NCBI GenBank assembly: GCA_029256035.1
Contig: JAQSYR010000168.1
Coordinates: forward strand, 1-5,613
Direction of reading: 5' to 3'
Origin: Anaerocolumna sp.
GTDB lineage: Bacteria; Bacillota; Clostridia; Lachnospirales; Lachnospiraceae
Length of the DNA: 5,613 nt
Shown: in pieces, positions 1-5,613 of the stretch
How the letters are laid out: each line of letters opens with the position of its first letter
Numbering within the stretch: position 1 is the stretch's first letter
The notes under the pieces: generated by a model
What the model was told of the DNA's origin: nothing
Database searches by the model: none
The model's input: the letters and a program-made list of their open reading frames with translations, nothing else
Program-made: the position numbers and the translations under genes

Positions 1-902
1 ATAGCAACTTCAGTAGAACTAAGACCCTTTAATAATTGAGGGTTACTCTTAAATAACGTTGTAATATACCCCTCCGAAATGGGTACGTTTATTTGTTCAA
101 ATAGCTTTTTAGCACTTTTATTATAATCGATTACCTTATTCTGATGATTAATCAGGAGAATAGCATCACTACTGGCTTCAAATACTTTATTTCTCGCCAG
201 GGTTTTGGTCTCAAGAAAGTCATAACGCAGTATAGCCAAATTAACCAATATACAGGTTAGGGGAAGACACAAAACCATATAATCAAGGTATAGTCCAAAA
301 GGTTTCGCCAGCAAAAAAACTAACCCGGCAACCGCAAAAGAAGATGCTGCTATCATAAGAGATATTTTCCCAGTCTCCGTCCCCTTTTTCCGGCTTTTCA
401 TAAAGTCATAAATGAATAATCCTAAGGTTATGAGAATCATGGACATGGAATGTATCAATTGTACATACATCCAGGGCCCTTCTTCTTTTTGCAGAAACAA
501 TTTTCCCGATTCACTAATAAAACTTACTTTAGCAAAATATAAATGATGGTATTCATTGGTTATTCTTAGTACAAATGAAACCAAAGGAATAAAATAGATG
601 GCAGCCAACAGCCTTTTTTTAATGGGGTAATAATAGCCGGTATACATAAGTCCAATGGAAAACCAGAGGGCGGAAACAAAAGGAATCCCTATATATTCTA
701 CCCCATTCCAGAACATAATCTGCTCTTTGGTGGTGGAATTTAACTCCATGGAATAGCCAAACATATAAAAGCATACTGCAAAACTTAAGAGAACCATTTT
801 TCGGGTATAGGCCGCCCCATTCTGTGATCGGATATAAGCTGCTAAATATATTTCTATCAGAACCATTCCAAAAAAATATATGCTTAAAATATTGTATAGC
901 AT
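1..902 (-). CDS. 7TM sensor protein with PAS-like domain (histidine kinase or diguanylate cyclase), C-terminus cut by window edge
   Basis: The frame is open from an ATG at 900-902 to the left edge: 300 codons with no stop. Seven hydrophobic segments are visible at about residues 3-23, 35-52, 66-88, 96-113, 147-168, 179-199 and 206-224. The order and motifs (FWNGVEYIGIPF at 64-75, a TNEYHHLYF loop at 115-123, LAILRYDFLE at 222-231) match the HisKA_7TM N-terminal module found on membrane sensors of Firmicutes. From about residue 235 a PAS-like segment begins (ARNKVFEASSDAILLIN, then NKVIDYNKSAKKLFEQ). In this family that is followed by either HisKA/HATPase or GGDEF, and the missing output domain prevents a choice. 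The start is supported by AAAGAGG at 911-917, 8 bases upstream, and by a promoter at 940-969. It probably senses an extracellular or membrane signal through the 7TM bundle; the ligand cannot be read from sequence. Confidence 0.88.
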   Translation of the reverse strand, partial: MLYNILSIYFFGMVLIEIYLAAYIRSQNGAAYTRKMVLLSFAVCFYMFGYSMELNSTTKEQIMFWNGVEYIGIPFVSALWFSIGLMYTGYYYPIKKRLLAAIYFIPLVSFVLRITNEYHHLYFAKVSFISESGKLFLQKEEGPWMYVQLIHSMSMILITLGLFIYDFMKSRKKGTETGKISLMIAASSFAVAGLVFLLAKPFGLYLDYMVLCLPLTCILVNLAILRYDFLETKTLARNKVFEASSDAILLINHQNKVIDYNKSAKKLFEQINVPISEGYITTLFKSNPQLLKGLSSTEVA

Positions 903-939
903 GTTAATTACCTCTTTTTCATTTGTACTGTTGTAAAAT

Positions 940-969
940 ATTATAATTATGTTTGAATATAGATGTAAA
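940..969 (-). promoter_or_regulatory. Sigma-A-type promoter of the 7TM sensor gene
   Basis: Read on the minus strand, a -35 box TTTACA (964-969, 5 of 6 consensus bases) is separated by 18 bases from a perfect -10 box TATAAT (940-945). The expected transcription start is near 933. That gives a leader of about 30 bases containing the ribosome binding site at 911-917 before the ATG at 902. The sensor can therefore be transcribed independently of the gene upstream, which ends at 1017. Confidence 0.75.
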
Positions 970-1016
970 GCATTAACTTTTGGCTTACTAACGTTTATGA
1001 TTTTCTCATTTTATGG

Positions 1017-1895
1017 TTATTTCGTTAAATATACTCTGTTATAAAATGGTAATGTTTCATATAACTTTTCACTTACCCTAACTGCTATGTCCGGTAAGTA
1101 GGCATACCATGTAGTTGGTTTAAAGTGTTCCACTCTATCCTTTACAAAATTGCTGTTATCATAATATACAAGATTGACCCCTGTGTCTGGTATGTATCCA
1201 TTCTGCCCAGTCTCGGTAAGAACAGGATACCAGGTAATTTTTTCATTTGCACTCATTGTATTAGCATATGTATTGGTGGATTCCTCTAAGTTAGGAGTTA
1301 TTAAATCTCCCTCCTTATACGTGCCAATAATATGGTCATCTGTTATGTTTAAGACAGAATTGTCTGTAATGTCGTATATGTTACCATTTAATTGTTTCCC
1401 GTTGTTCTTAGCTTTTTCAACAGATCTGCTATCCGTTTCGTAGAATTCCATTTGATCACATTCATAATACGCCAAATTCCCATAATATACCTTTGTTCTA
1501 TTCACCATTTCATAACCAATGGTCCACATTAGTGAAAAAACCAGGCATAAACTAAGGCTGCATATGGTAACCATTGGAGATTTCTTCTTGAAAACCTTAT
1601 ATAGCAACAATGAGATTACTGACATAATGAAAACTATTATCAAAAAACTTTTTATGGTAGAAATACTATCAGACAAGGTAACTGCAATAAAAAAAGCAGA
1701 AATTGCACCTACCACACTAATAACCCTTGCAGGAACCAGTCCTTTATTCAATTTAAAGTTAATAATCCAATATGCCATCAAAAGAATGGTCATACATATA
1801 AATGCTACGATTGGTGCAATTATAATTCCAAATACCACTACAGCTACTAAAAATACCAGAATTAACATCATGGGAATCTCATATAACAATAGCAT
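1017..1895 (-). CDS. Polytopic membrane protein with extracytoplasmic SH3b-like domain, function unknown
   Basis: The 292-residue protein has a hydrophobic N-terminal half. One or two membrane segments lie at about 8-45, with further ones at about 57-76, 82-101 and 109-128. KVFKKK at 100-105 is a cytoplasmic positive patch. The remaining ~160 residues are polar and should be outside. Within them, about residues 180-245 resemble a bacterial SH3 domain: an IIGTYKEGDLIT strand-turn (189-200), then ITWYPVLTETGQNGYI (220-235), which matches the W-x-V...G-x-x-G-[WY]-[VI] ending typical of SH3b. The SH3b call is by eye and is an inference. SH3b domains in exported proteins commonly bind peptidoglycan or other envelope ligands. 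The start is fixed by AAAGGAG at 1903-1909, 7 bases before the ATG. The gene follows a 14-bp repeat array. No terminator is evident downstream, and the next gene has its own promoter. I do not recognise a named family. Confidence 0.8.
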   Translation of the reverse strand: MLLLYEIPMMLILVFLVAVVVFGIIIAPIVAFICMTILLMAYWIINFKLNKGLVPARVISVVGAISAFFIAVTLSDSISTIKSFLIIVFIMSVISLLLYKVFKKKSPMVTICSLSLCLVFSLMWTIGYEMVNRTKVYYGNLAYYECDQMEFYETDSRSVEKAKNNGKQLNGNIYDITDNSVLNITDDHIIGTYKEGDLITPNLEESTNTYANTMSANEKITWYPVLTETGQNGYIPDTGVNLVYYDNSNFVKDRVEHFKPTTWYAYLPDIAVRVSEKLYETLPFYNRVYLTK

Positions 1896-1937
1896 GCTTT
1901 TTCTCCTTTGACTTTTTGTATTTTTTTGCCTTTTTTT

Positions 1938-2034
1938 GTTTTTATTTTTTGTCTTTTATTTTTTGTCTTTTATTTTTTGTCTTTTATTTTTTGTCTTTTA
2001 TTTTTTGTCTTTTATTTTTTGTCTTTTATATTTA
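1938..2034 (-). repeat. 14-bp A/T-rich tandem repeat, five perfect copies with degenerate flanking copies
   Basis: On the plus strand the unit is GTCTTTTATTTTTT (minus strand AAAAAATAAAAGAC). Perfect copies lie at 1951-1964, 1965-1978, 1979-1992, 1993-2006 and 2007-2020. A copy lacking the C, 13 bases long, precedes them at 1938-1950. A diverged copy (GTCTTTTATATTTA) follows at 2021-2034. The array lies in the leader of the SH3-like membrane protein gene, about 40 bases upstream of its start, and would be transcribed as A-rich, poorly structured RNA. The 14-bp period is not a multiple of three, and the array is not inside a supported gene. Perfect identity of the central copies implies recent expansion by slippage or recombination. 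Confidence 0.93.
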
Positions 2035-2063
2035 AGTCTTTTTATTAACTTTTATCAAATATT

Positions 2064-2080
2064 TAAGAAGTATCTTCTTA
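2064..2080. repeat. Small perfect inverted repeat, 7-bp arms with 3-base loop
   Basis: TAAGAAG-tat-CTTCTTA forms a perfect palindrome centred at 2072. It begins 7 bases past the TAA at 2087-2089 that would end the frame-corrected secreted protein. On the minus strand it is followed by AATATTTGAT rather than a U-run, so it is at best a weak terminator, mRNA 3'-end stabiliser or operator-like site. The position just after the corrected stop fits a 3'-end hairpin. Confidence 0.5.
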
Positions 2081-2086
2081 CATTAA

Positions 2087-2185
2087 TTAGTAAGCCCAAC
2101 TCTCGCCATTCCAGTTAAGGCTTAAGGTTCCCTTATCCTTACTTCCATAAATACTTCCACTTACTTTTAAGATGGAGCCATCTAC
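2087..2185 (-). pseudogene. Out-of-frame C-terminal extension of the secreted stalk protein (probable frameshift)
   Basis: Reading the minus strand in the -1 frame relative to the gene ending at 2182, codons from 2185 down to 2090 are all open and stop at TAA 2087-2089. The 32 residues begin VDGSILKVSG and end LSLNWNGESWAY. They look like beta-strand, Gly/Ser/Trp-rich continuation of the calcium-loop domain that precedes them. Restoring one base, for example CAG-GTA-GAT in place of CAG-TAG-AT, joins NWQ directly to VDGS and would extend the protein from 810 to 842 residues. In the extension frame a TAA sits at 2192-2194, so the shift must lie within about 2184-2191. This is not a separate gene: it has no start codon or ribosome binding site of its own. 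Confidence 0.6.
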
Positions 2186-4614
2186 TGCCAATTAACAATT
2201 ACCTCATCCCTGCCATCTTTGTTTAAATCAACTAATAAAGCTTCTCCACTCCAGCCGTTACTATATCCATCGGTATTCTCATCGTAAACAACACTCCACT
2301 TCTTACTGTCTCCTAAACTTATCTCTACAGTTGTTGTATAGGGTTCCTTGGATATATTATTGGTTACATTAACTTTTATATCAGAAGTAGCAAAAATACC
2401 ATTGCTATTACCGACTTCATCGCCATAGGTGCTATTCCCAGCTTCACCATCACCAGTGCTGTTCTCTAATCCTCCACCGTTTAATGCTTTTACCACAATC
2501 TGTTTTACTATATTATCCTCTGCAAATATTGAAATGTTATAATTTCCATGGTTCACAAAACTATAATATTTTCCCGTATCCTCTTCTATAGACCAGCCTT
2601 CTGACAATAACTTTTGAATTGCCACATCCTTTTCCATTCCCCATTGCAATTCATTTAACCTATAATTCCCTTCGTTATTAATCATAATGTAATCAATAGA
2701 ATCTGAGGATGCTCCAAAACTTATCGCTTCATTTCCATATTCCCAACCACCATCAGTGGAGCCATTATCCGAAATATCAGTAAAATCTTCTAAAACCAGT
2801 GAAGTTTTAGCTCCTAAATATTCTATTAAATCCTTACTATTATCTTTTACCAAGTCTACTAGTTTACTATCATCATACATTTCTAAGTATGCAGTATTAT
2901 CTTCTGGTAAGAATCCATATACATACAGATCATTATCTAAGCTGGCACTTTTGATTTTAACCATATGCATTGCTATTTCATCATTTATACTTTTTTGATA
3001 GTCAATTAATGGTTGAATTTTTTCTTCCGTTCCTTTTGATTTTCCTTTTAAGGAGCCAAGGGCAGCATCTCTGGTTATGTAGCAGGATTTCAGATACATA
3101 TAACAATATTGTGATAATGTATATAATTTATCTAATTCCGGCATTTTAGTATCAACCAAAACCTGATCTCTATAACTCTGGTAATTTAAGAATGCATCTG
3201 CCTGAAAAATGGATGCATATAAGGCCAGTTCAAACTTGTCTGCAGCACTGATTCCTTCGGATAAAAATGGAATATAGTCGGAAGCCAGACTCCAAACCAA
3301 AAGTTCAATATTTGCCTGGGTACCTAATGCCTCTCCAATACTAAGGCTTTTTGTAATCAACCCATCTAAATTTTCTTCCAGAAATCTCACTAAGGAATAG
3401 GCTCCAATATTGGTCTGTAAAATTTCGGAATAATCAACCATTGACTTTTTCATGCTTTCAGAGGTAACGGTTTGTGTGGTACAATTACTTAGATATTGTT
3501 CTAATGCCTGTACCATAAATTTATCCTGATCTGAAAATTCAGACATATATCCTACTACTTCTGCAACTCTCATTCCCATATTAAGGCCTGTAATCCCACC
3601 GGAAACACCTTTTTGCACAGCTAAGATACTTTCACCGGTATCTGAAAACCATGACTGCTGATCTATTGCACGTTCTAGCTGCCTATAAGCCTTATTATAG
3701 ATTGCCGCTTCCGGATTGTCTTTTTCCACATTTTTTATTGTAGTTTCACAAGTTTTATATAAAGCTTCTATCTTCGTTTCCTGCGTCTTTTGAATTTTAG
3801 ATAATAATTCACCCAGTTTCCCATCCTCAGTTAATATATCTTGCAGTTCATTTACTCTGGTAATTGCCGCTTGATATTCTGCGTCAGAAGTGGTGCAAAG
3901 AAGCATTGCTATATCTTGTCCGTATTTGGAATCATAGGAAGAAGAATCCATAGCCATTGTCTGGAATAGCTGTTTCCATGAGTCTCCATCCAATTCTAAT
4001 ACTCCCTGAAACAAATTAATAATATGACTTGCCCCACCAATGACCTGCAGGTCTCCATGGGAATAACCGAAATCATCGCCCCAGTCGAATAGATAGGTGT
4101 CATTATTTCTCATAACATCCATATAAGTATCTATAATATTCTTTTCAGGAATAGCAATCACCACAGTATCTTCTGCAATCAACATACTGCTGTTTAAAAG
4201 TAACAGAGAATATTCCATAGGAATCCACATTCCCTTTTCATCCTTTACACTTGAAAATGGTGCCTCATACCCTTCCATACTATTGTTAAAAACCATATGA
4301 TTAACTTTCGTATCATCATAATAAAACTGGGTAAGTCCATAGGGAAGTTCATTTTCCTGATTATTATAAATAGATACACATTTTTCATTGGTATCTGCCA
4401 CCTGATAGCCCAGCCGTTCACCCAATTCCTGTGCGTTAACATAAACGTGGCTGTCTTTTATCATAATATTTAGTTGCTCGTTATAACCCGGATTATCAGA
4501 AAACTCTGCATTAATACTGCCATACTGTTTCTCGTCCTCAGCTTTCGCAAATGTCAGAGTTACAGAAGTAAACATCAATGATATGCACATAACAATTCCT
4601 ACAAAGTGTTTCAT
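2182..4614 (-). CDS. Large secreted protein: copper-amine-oxidase-N/stalk-like N-terminus, helical middle, calcium-loop C-terminus
   Basis: The 810 residues start with a clear signal peptide (MKHFVGIVMCISLMF, cleavage probably after AKA at 23-25). Residues about 48-156 resemble a copper-amine-oxidase N-terminal/stalk domain: HVYVNAQELGERLGYQV (56-72), then GMWIPMEYSLLLL (128-140) and TVVIAIPE (150-157). Despite the family name, this domain does not imply oxidase activity. Residues about 160-600 are mostly helical, with a coiled-coil-like charged stretch at 244-320. Residues about 640-710 form a small alpha/beta unit (LQWGMEKDVAIQKLLSEGW). A Gly/Asn/Ser linker with imperfect repeats spans 713-739. 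A beta region then ends in DLNKDGRDE (796-804), the DxNxDGxxD/E calcium loop of FG-GAP, VCBS and dockerin-like domains. The start is fixed by GGAGG at 4623-4627, inside the end of the lipoprotein gene, with only 3 bases between the genes. This suggests translational coupling. The TAG end looks premature (see 2087-2185). Enzymatic function is unknown. Confidence 0.85.
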   Translation of the reverse strand: MKHFVGIVMCISLMFTSVTLTFAKAEDEKQYGSINAEFSDNPGYNEQLNIMIKDSHVYVNAQELGERLGYQVADTNEKCVSIYNNQENELPYGLTQFYYDDTKVNHMVFNNSMEGYEAPFSSVKDEKGMWIPMEYSLLLLNSSMLIAEDTVVIAIPEKNIIDTYMDVMRNNDTYLFDWGDDFGYSHGDLQVIGGASHIINLFQGVLELDGDSWKQLFQTMAMDSSSYDSKYGQDIAMLLCTTSDAEYQAAITRVNELQDILTEDGKLGELLSKIQKTQETKIEALYKTCETTIKNVEKDNPEAAIYNKAYRQLERAIDQQSWFSDTGESILAVQKGVSGGITGLNMGMRVAEVVGYMSEFSDQDKFMVQALEQYLSNCTTQTVTSESMKKSMVDYSEILQTNIGAYSLVRFLEENLDGLITKSLSIGEALGTQANIELLVWSLASDYIPFLSEGISAADKFELALYASIFQADAFLNYQSYRDQVLVDTKMPELDKLYTLSQYCYMYLKSCYITRDAALGSLKGKSKGTEEKIQPLIDYQKSINDEIAMHMVKIKSASLDNDLYVYGFLPEDNTAYLEMYDDSKLVDLVKDNSKDLIEYLGAKTSLVLEDFTDISDNGSTDGGWEYGNEAISFGASSDSIDYIMINNEGNYRLNELQWGMEKDVAIQKLLSEGWSIEEDTGKYYSFVNHGNYNISIFAEDNIVKQIVVKALNGGGLENSTGDGEAGNSTYGDEVGNSNGIFATSDIKVNVTNNISKEPYTTTVEISLGDSKKWSVVYDENTDGYSNGWSGEALLVDLNKDGRDEVIVNWQ
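2398..2466 (-). repeat. Low-complexity linker with imperfect ENSTGDGEA/GNSTYGDEV repeats
   Basis: This segment encodes residues 717-739 of the secreted protein: ENST-GDGEA, GNSTYGDEV, then a partial GNSNG. It is an acidic, Gly/Asn/Ser-rich linker made of roughly 9-residue imperfect repeats. It separates the small alpha/beta unit from the C-terminal calcium-loop domain. It most likely acts as a flexible hinge. Confidence 0.6.
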
Positions 4615-4617
4615 CTT

Positions 4618-5205
4618 CTATTCCTCCAATCCATTACTGTAATCATTCAGCATTTCCTGGTATATCCCCTTGTAACTCTCAAATAGTCCACCAGTGATAG
4701 AATTAATAAACTCTTGGCTTTTATAATCTGCATTAAATTCTCCGTCTTCCATTGTATAAGGAACTTTTACAGTAGTTTCACTTAATTTTGCTTCTTCAAT
4801 ATATTCTGATAAATAATCTTCAAAATTATCTGTCCTTAATGTTGCTTCTATCTTCTGAATATCTGAAAATAAATCTGTCATGTGAGGTGCCGTAACTTTA
4901 TAAGTAATAGTTTCTTTCTCCACATCCTCTATCTCTATAGAAGTTCTTTTAAATATTTGCTCTAGTACTCCATTATTTTGCTTACTGTTGCCTGCAAAAC
5001 CAAATTCAGCTGCCAACTCTTGGTTCATTTCAACCTTATCAGATGATAACATAAACTCATTAATTTTATTAATGTCGCCTGTGGAAAAAACATTAATAAC
5101 CTCTGATGCCTTTTCTTCCACAGCATTGTTCTCTTTACTGCATCCAGAAAAGATAACCACTATACTTATTAAGTGTAAAATCACAATAAATTTTCTTAAA
5201 TTCAT
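4618..5205 (-). CDS. Small secreted lipoprotein, NTF2-like/DUF-type clostridial family
   Basis: Starting at the ATG 5203-5205, the 195-residue protein has a lipoprotein signal peptide: NLRK, a hydrophobic core, then the lipobox FSGC with the lipidated Cys at residue 22. The mature part begins SKENNAVEEKASEVINVF and is about 170 residues of mixed alpha/beta. A middle TSIEIEDVEKETITYKVTAP strand pair and a helical C-terminus (GLFESYKGIYQEML) are visible. This layout resembles the small clostridial lipoproteins with an NTF2-like fold (DUF4878/DUF5105 type); the fold call is inference. It should be anchored on the outer face of the membrane. An in-frame TTG at 5247 would add 14 residues, but it has no ribosome binding site. 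AAGGAAGG at 5213-5220 lies 7 bases before the ATG and decides the start. It is the first gene of an operon with the secreted stalk protein, and the ribosome binding site of that gene overlaps its final codons. Confidence 0.87.
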   Translation of the reverse strand: MNLRKFIVILHLISIVVIFSGCSKENNAVEEKASEVINVFSTGDINKINEFMLSSDKVEMNQELAAEFGFAGNSKQNNGVLEQIFKRTSIEIEDVEKETITYKVTAPHMTDLFSDIQKIEATLRTDNFEDYLSEYIEEAKLSETTVKVPYTMEDGEFNADYKSQEFINSITGGLFESYKGIYQEMLNDYSNGLEE

Positions 5206-5212
5206 AAGATTG

Positions 5213-5220
5213 CCTTCCTT
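5213..5220 (-). promoter_or_regulatory. Ribosome binding site that sets the lipoprotein start
   Basis: AAGGAAGG on the minus strand, 7 bases upstream of the ATG at 5205. It favours this ATG over the in-frame TTG at 5247, which lies upstream of the site. The resulting protein begins with a well-formed lipoprotein signal peptide. Confidence 0.8.
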
Positions 5221-5278
5221 TGTGTCATTTATTAAAATATTCGACAAAATAATCTAAGTTTCGTACAAATACCAATGA

Positions 5279-5307
5279 AGTATACCATTATATACCATAT
5301 TTTTCAA
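5279..5307 (-). promoter_or_regulatory. Sigma-A-type promoter of the lipoprotein/secreted-protein operon
   Basis: On the minus strand, -35 TTGAAA (5302-5307) and -10 TATACT (5279-5284) are separated by 17 bases, and each matches 5 of 6 consensus bases. The A-rich stretch upstream could serve as an UP element. Transcription would start near 5272, giving a leader of about 67 bases. An overlapping TATAAT at 5287-5292 has no matching -35 box at the right distance. The promoter lies downstream of the antiporter terminator, so the operon is an independent unit. Confidence 0.72.
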
Positions 5308-5360
5308 TAGCCAGTACTTTTTCCTTCCATTTTTAATCCATTTCCAGGCTAATATAAAGC

Positions 5361-5405
5361 AAAAAAGGATATTTCCCAATGAATTTATTCACCGGAAAAC
5401 ATCCT
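5361..5405 (-). terminator. Intrinsic terminator of the antiporter gene
   Basis: On the minus strand AGGAT-gt-TTTCC pairs with GGAAA-t-ATCCT, a 10-bp stem with a small internal loop, and is followed directly by a run of six T (5361-5366). The apical segment can also pair TGAA with TTCA around a TAAA loop. It begins 7 bases after the antiporter stop codon, a normal spacing for a rho-independent terminator. The AT-rich stem makes it moderate rather than very strong. Confidence 0.82.
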
Positions 5406-5411
5406 GTATTT

Positions 5412-5613
5412 TTAGGAAACCTTCTGTTCCAAATCATAATTTGTATAATTTCTAACCTGTCTGGATTTAAATGCCATCTTTAAAAGAATCGGAGATATAA
5501 TGGTCGTAGCTACTACCACAATAATTACAGGGCCAAACATAGCAGAAGACATTAATCCCATAGATGCTCCTTTACTTGCAACAATTAATGCAACTTCTCC
5601 TCTTGAGACCATG
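5412..5613 (-). CDS. Cation:proton antiporter (CPA2/KefB-type), C-terminal fragment only
   Basis: Only the last 66 or so residues are in the window; the reading frame runs off the right edge, and the ATG at 5610-5612 is an internal methionine. MVSRGEVALIVASKGASMGL, followed by a hydrophobic segment (FGPVIIVVVATTIISPILLK) and a short charged tail ending EQKVS, is the signature of the last membrane helices of monovalent cation:proton antiporters of the Na+/H+ exchanger superfamily (SRGEVAL...TT..SP.LLK). Such proteins exchange Na+ or K+ for H+ across the cytoplasmic membrane. The tail after the last helix is short, so no C-terminal TrkA-N domain is fused here. A terminator follows at 5361-5405. 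Confidence 0.85.
   Translation of the reverse strand, partial: MVSRGEVALIVASKGASMGLMSSAMFGPVIIVVVATTIISPILLKMAFKSRQVRNYTNYDLEQKVS

Larger units (their letters stand above)
1896..2086. other. Intergenic region between secreted protein and SH3-like membrane protein
   Basis: This stretch holds the inverted repeat at 2064-2080, the 14-bp repeat array and the ribosome binding site at 1903-1909. I see no convincing promoter. On the minus strand a TTGATA with a TTAAAT 17 bases later is the best sigma-A-like pair, but the -10 matches only 4 of 6 bases. The membrane protein may therefore be expressed by read-through from the upstream lipoprotein operon or from a weak local promoter. The plus-strand reading frame across it is only a translation of the repeat (Phe/Leu/Tyr-rich), not a gene. 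Confidence 0.6.

Noticed and set aside
965..990. Hairpin GTAAAGC...GCTTAC as terminator of the SH3-like protein gene
   Set aside because: The stem needs a bulge, there is no T-run, and it overlaps the -35 box of the sensor promoter.
1174..1911. Plus-strand frames at 1174-1443 and 1519-1911
   Set aside because: Both lie antisense within the well-supported minus-strand membrane protein gene and have no family resemblance.
1938..2034. CRISPR array
   Set aside because: The 14-bp units are directly adjacent with no spacers, low complexity, and no cas genes are near.
2064..2080. Intrinsic terminator of the secreted-protein gene
   Set aside because: The stem is short and AT-rich, and on the minus strand it is not followed by a T-run, so it is kept only as an inverted repeat.
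1936..2118. Plus-strand frame encoding a Phe/Leu/Tyr-rich 60-residue peptide
   Set aside because: It is a direct translation of the 14-bp repeat, has no ribosome binding site, and overlaps the repaired end of the minus-strand gene.
2182..2194. Programmed -1 ribosomal frameshifting to make the longer secreted protein
   Set aside because: No X-XXY-YYZ slippery heptamer is present in the allowed window (AAT-TGG-CAG-TAG). A simple indel or sequencing error is more likely.
2756..2998. Plus-strand frame of 80 codons
   Set aside because: Antisense to the secreted protein gene, whose signal peptide, ribosome binding site and domain motifs are convincing.
4245..4442. Minus-strand frame of 65 codons
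   Set aside because: Out-of-frame shadow within the stalk-domain coding region, with Trp/Met-rich nonsense composition.
4988..5257. Plus-strand frame of 89 codons
   Set aside because: Antisense to the lipoprotein gene and its leader; no ribosome binding site or recognisable domain.

Overview
The window is AT-rich, and every gene I can support lies on the minus strand. Each complete gene has a strong AGGAGG-type ribosome binding site. The two promoters have sigma-A-type -35/-10 hexamers, and one gene has a hairpin plus U-run terminator. Together with a 7TM sensor, a small lipoprotein and a secreted stalk-type protein, this points to a low-GC Gram-positive anaerobe. A Clostridia/Lachnospiraceae-like genome is my best guess, by inference only; no rRNA or marker gene confirms it.

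Layout in the direction of transcription (right to left): (1) the C-terminal end of a cation:proton antiporter (5412-5613, cut by the window edge), closed by a good intrinsic terminator (5361-5405). (2) A sigma-A-like promoter (5279-5307) driving a tightly coupled pair: a small lipoprotein (4618-5205) and, 3 bases later, a large secreted protein (4614 down to 2182). The secreted protein has a signal peptide, an N-terminal copper-amine-oxidase-N/stalk-like domain, a long helical middle and a C-terminal calcium-loop motif. (3) A non-coding stretch with a small perfect inverted repeat and a 14-bp tandem array (1938-2034). (4) A polytopic membrane protein with an extracytoplasmic SH3b-like domain (1017-1895). 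(5) A clear promoter (940-969) and the N-terminal half of a 7TM sensor protein with a PAS-like domain (1-902), whose output domain lies beyond the left edge.

The most notable observation is at the 3' end of the secreted-protein gene. Its TAG at 2182-2184 is followed, in the -1 frame, by 32 open codons that read as a natural continuation of the domain and end at a TAA at 2087-2089. One missing base around 2184-2191 would explain this, so the gene is either freshly frameshifted or carries a sequencing error. The second is the 14-bp A/T-rich tandem repeat lying between this gene and the start of the SH3-like membrane protein, where copy-number change could alter the leader.

Taken together, the middle of the window looks like a cell-envelope module: exported lipoprotein, exported stalk protein, membrane protein with an outward-facing SH3-like domain and a membrane sensor. 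The functional link between them is inferred from adjacency only. No mobile element, CRISPR array, tRNA or rRNA was seen.
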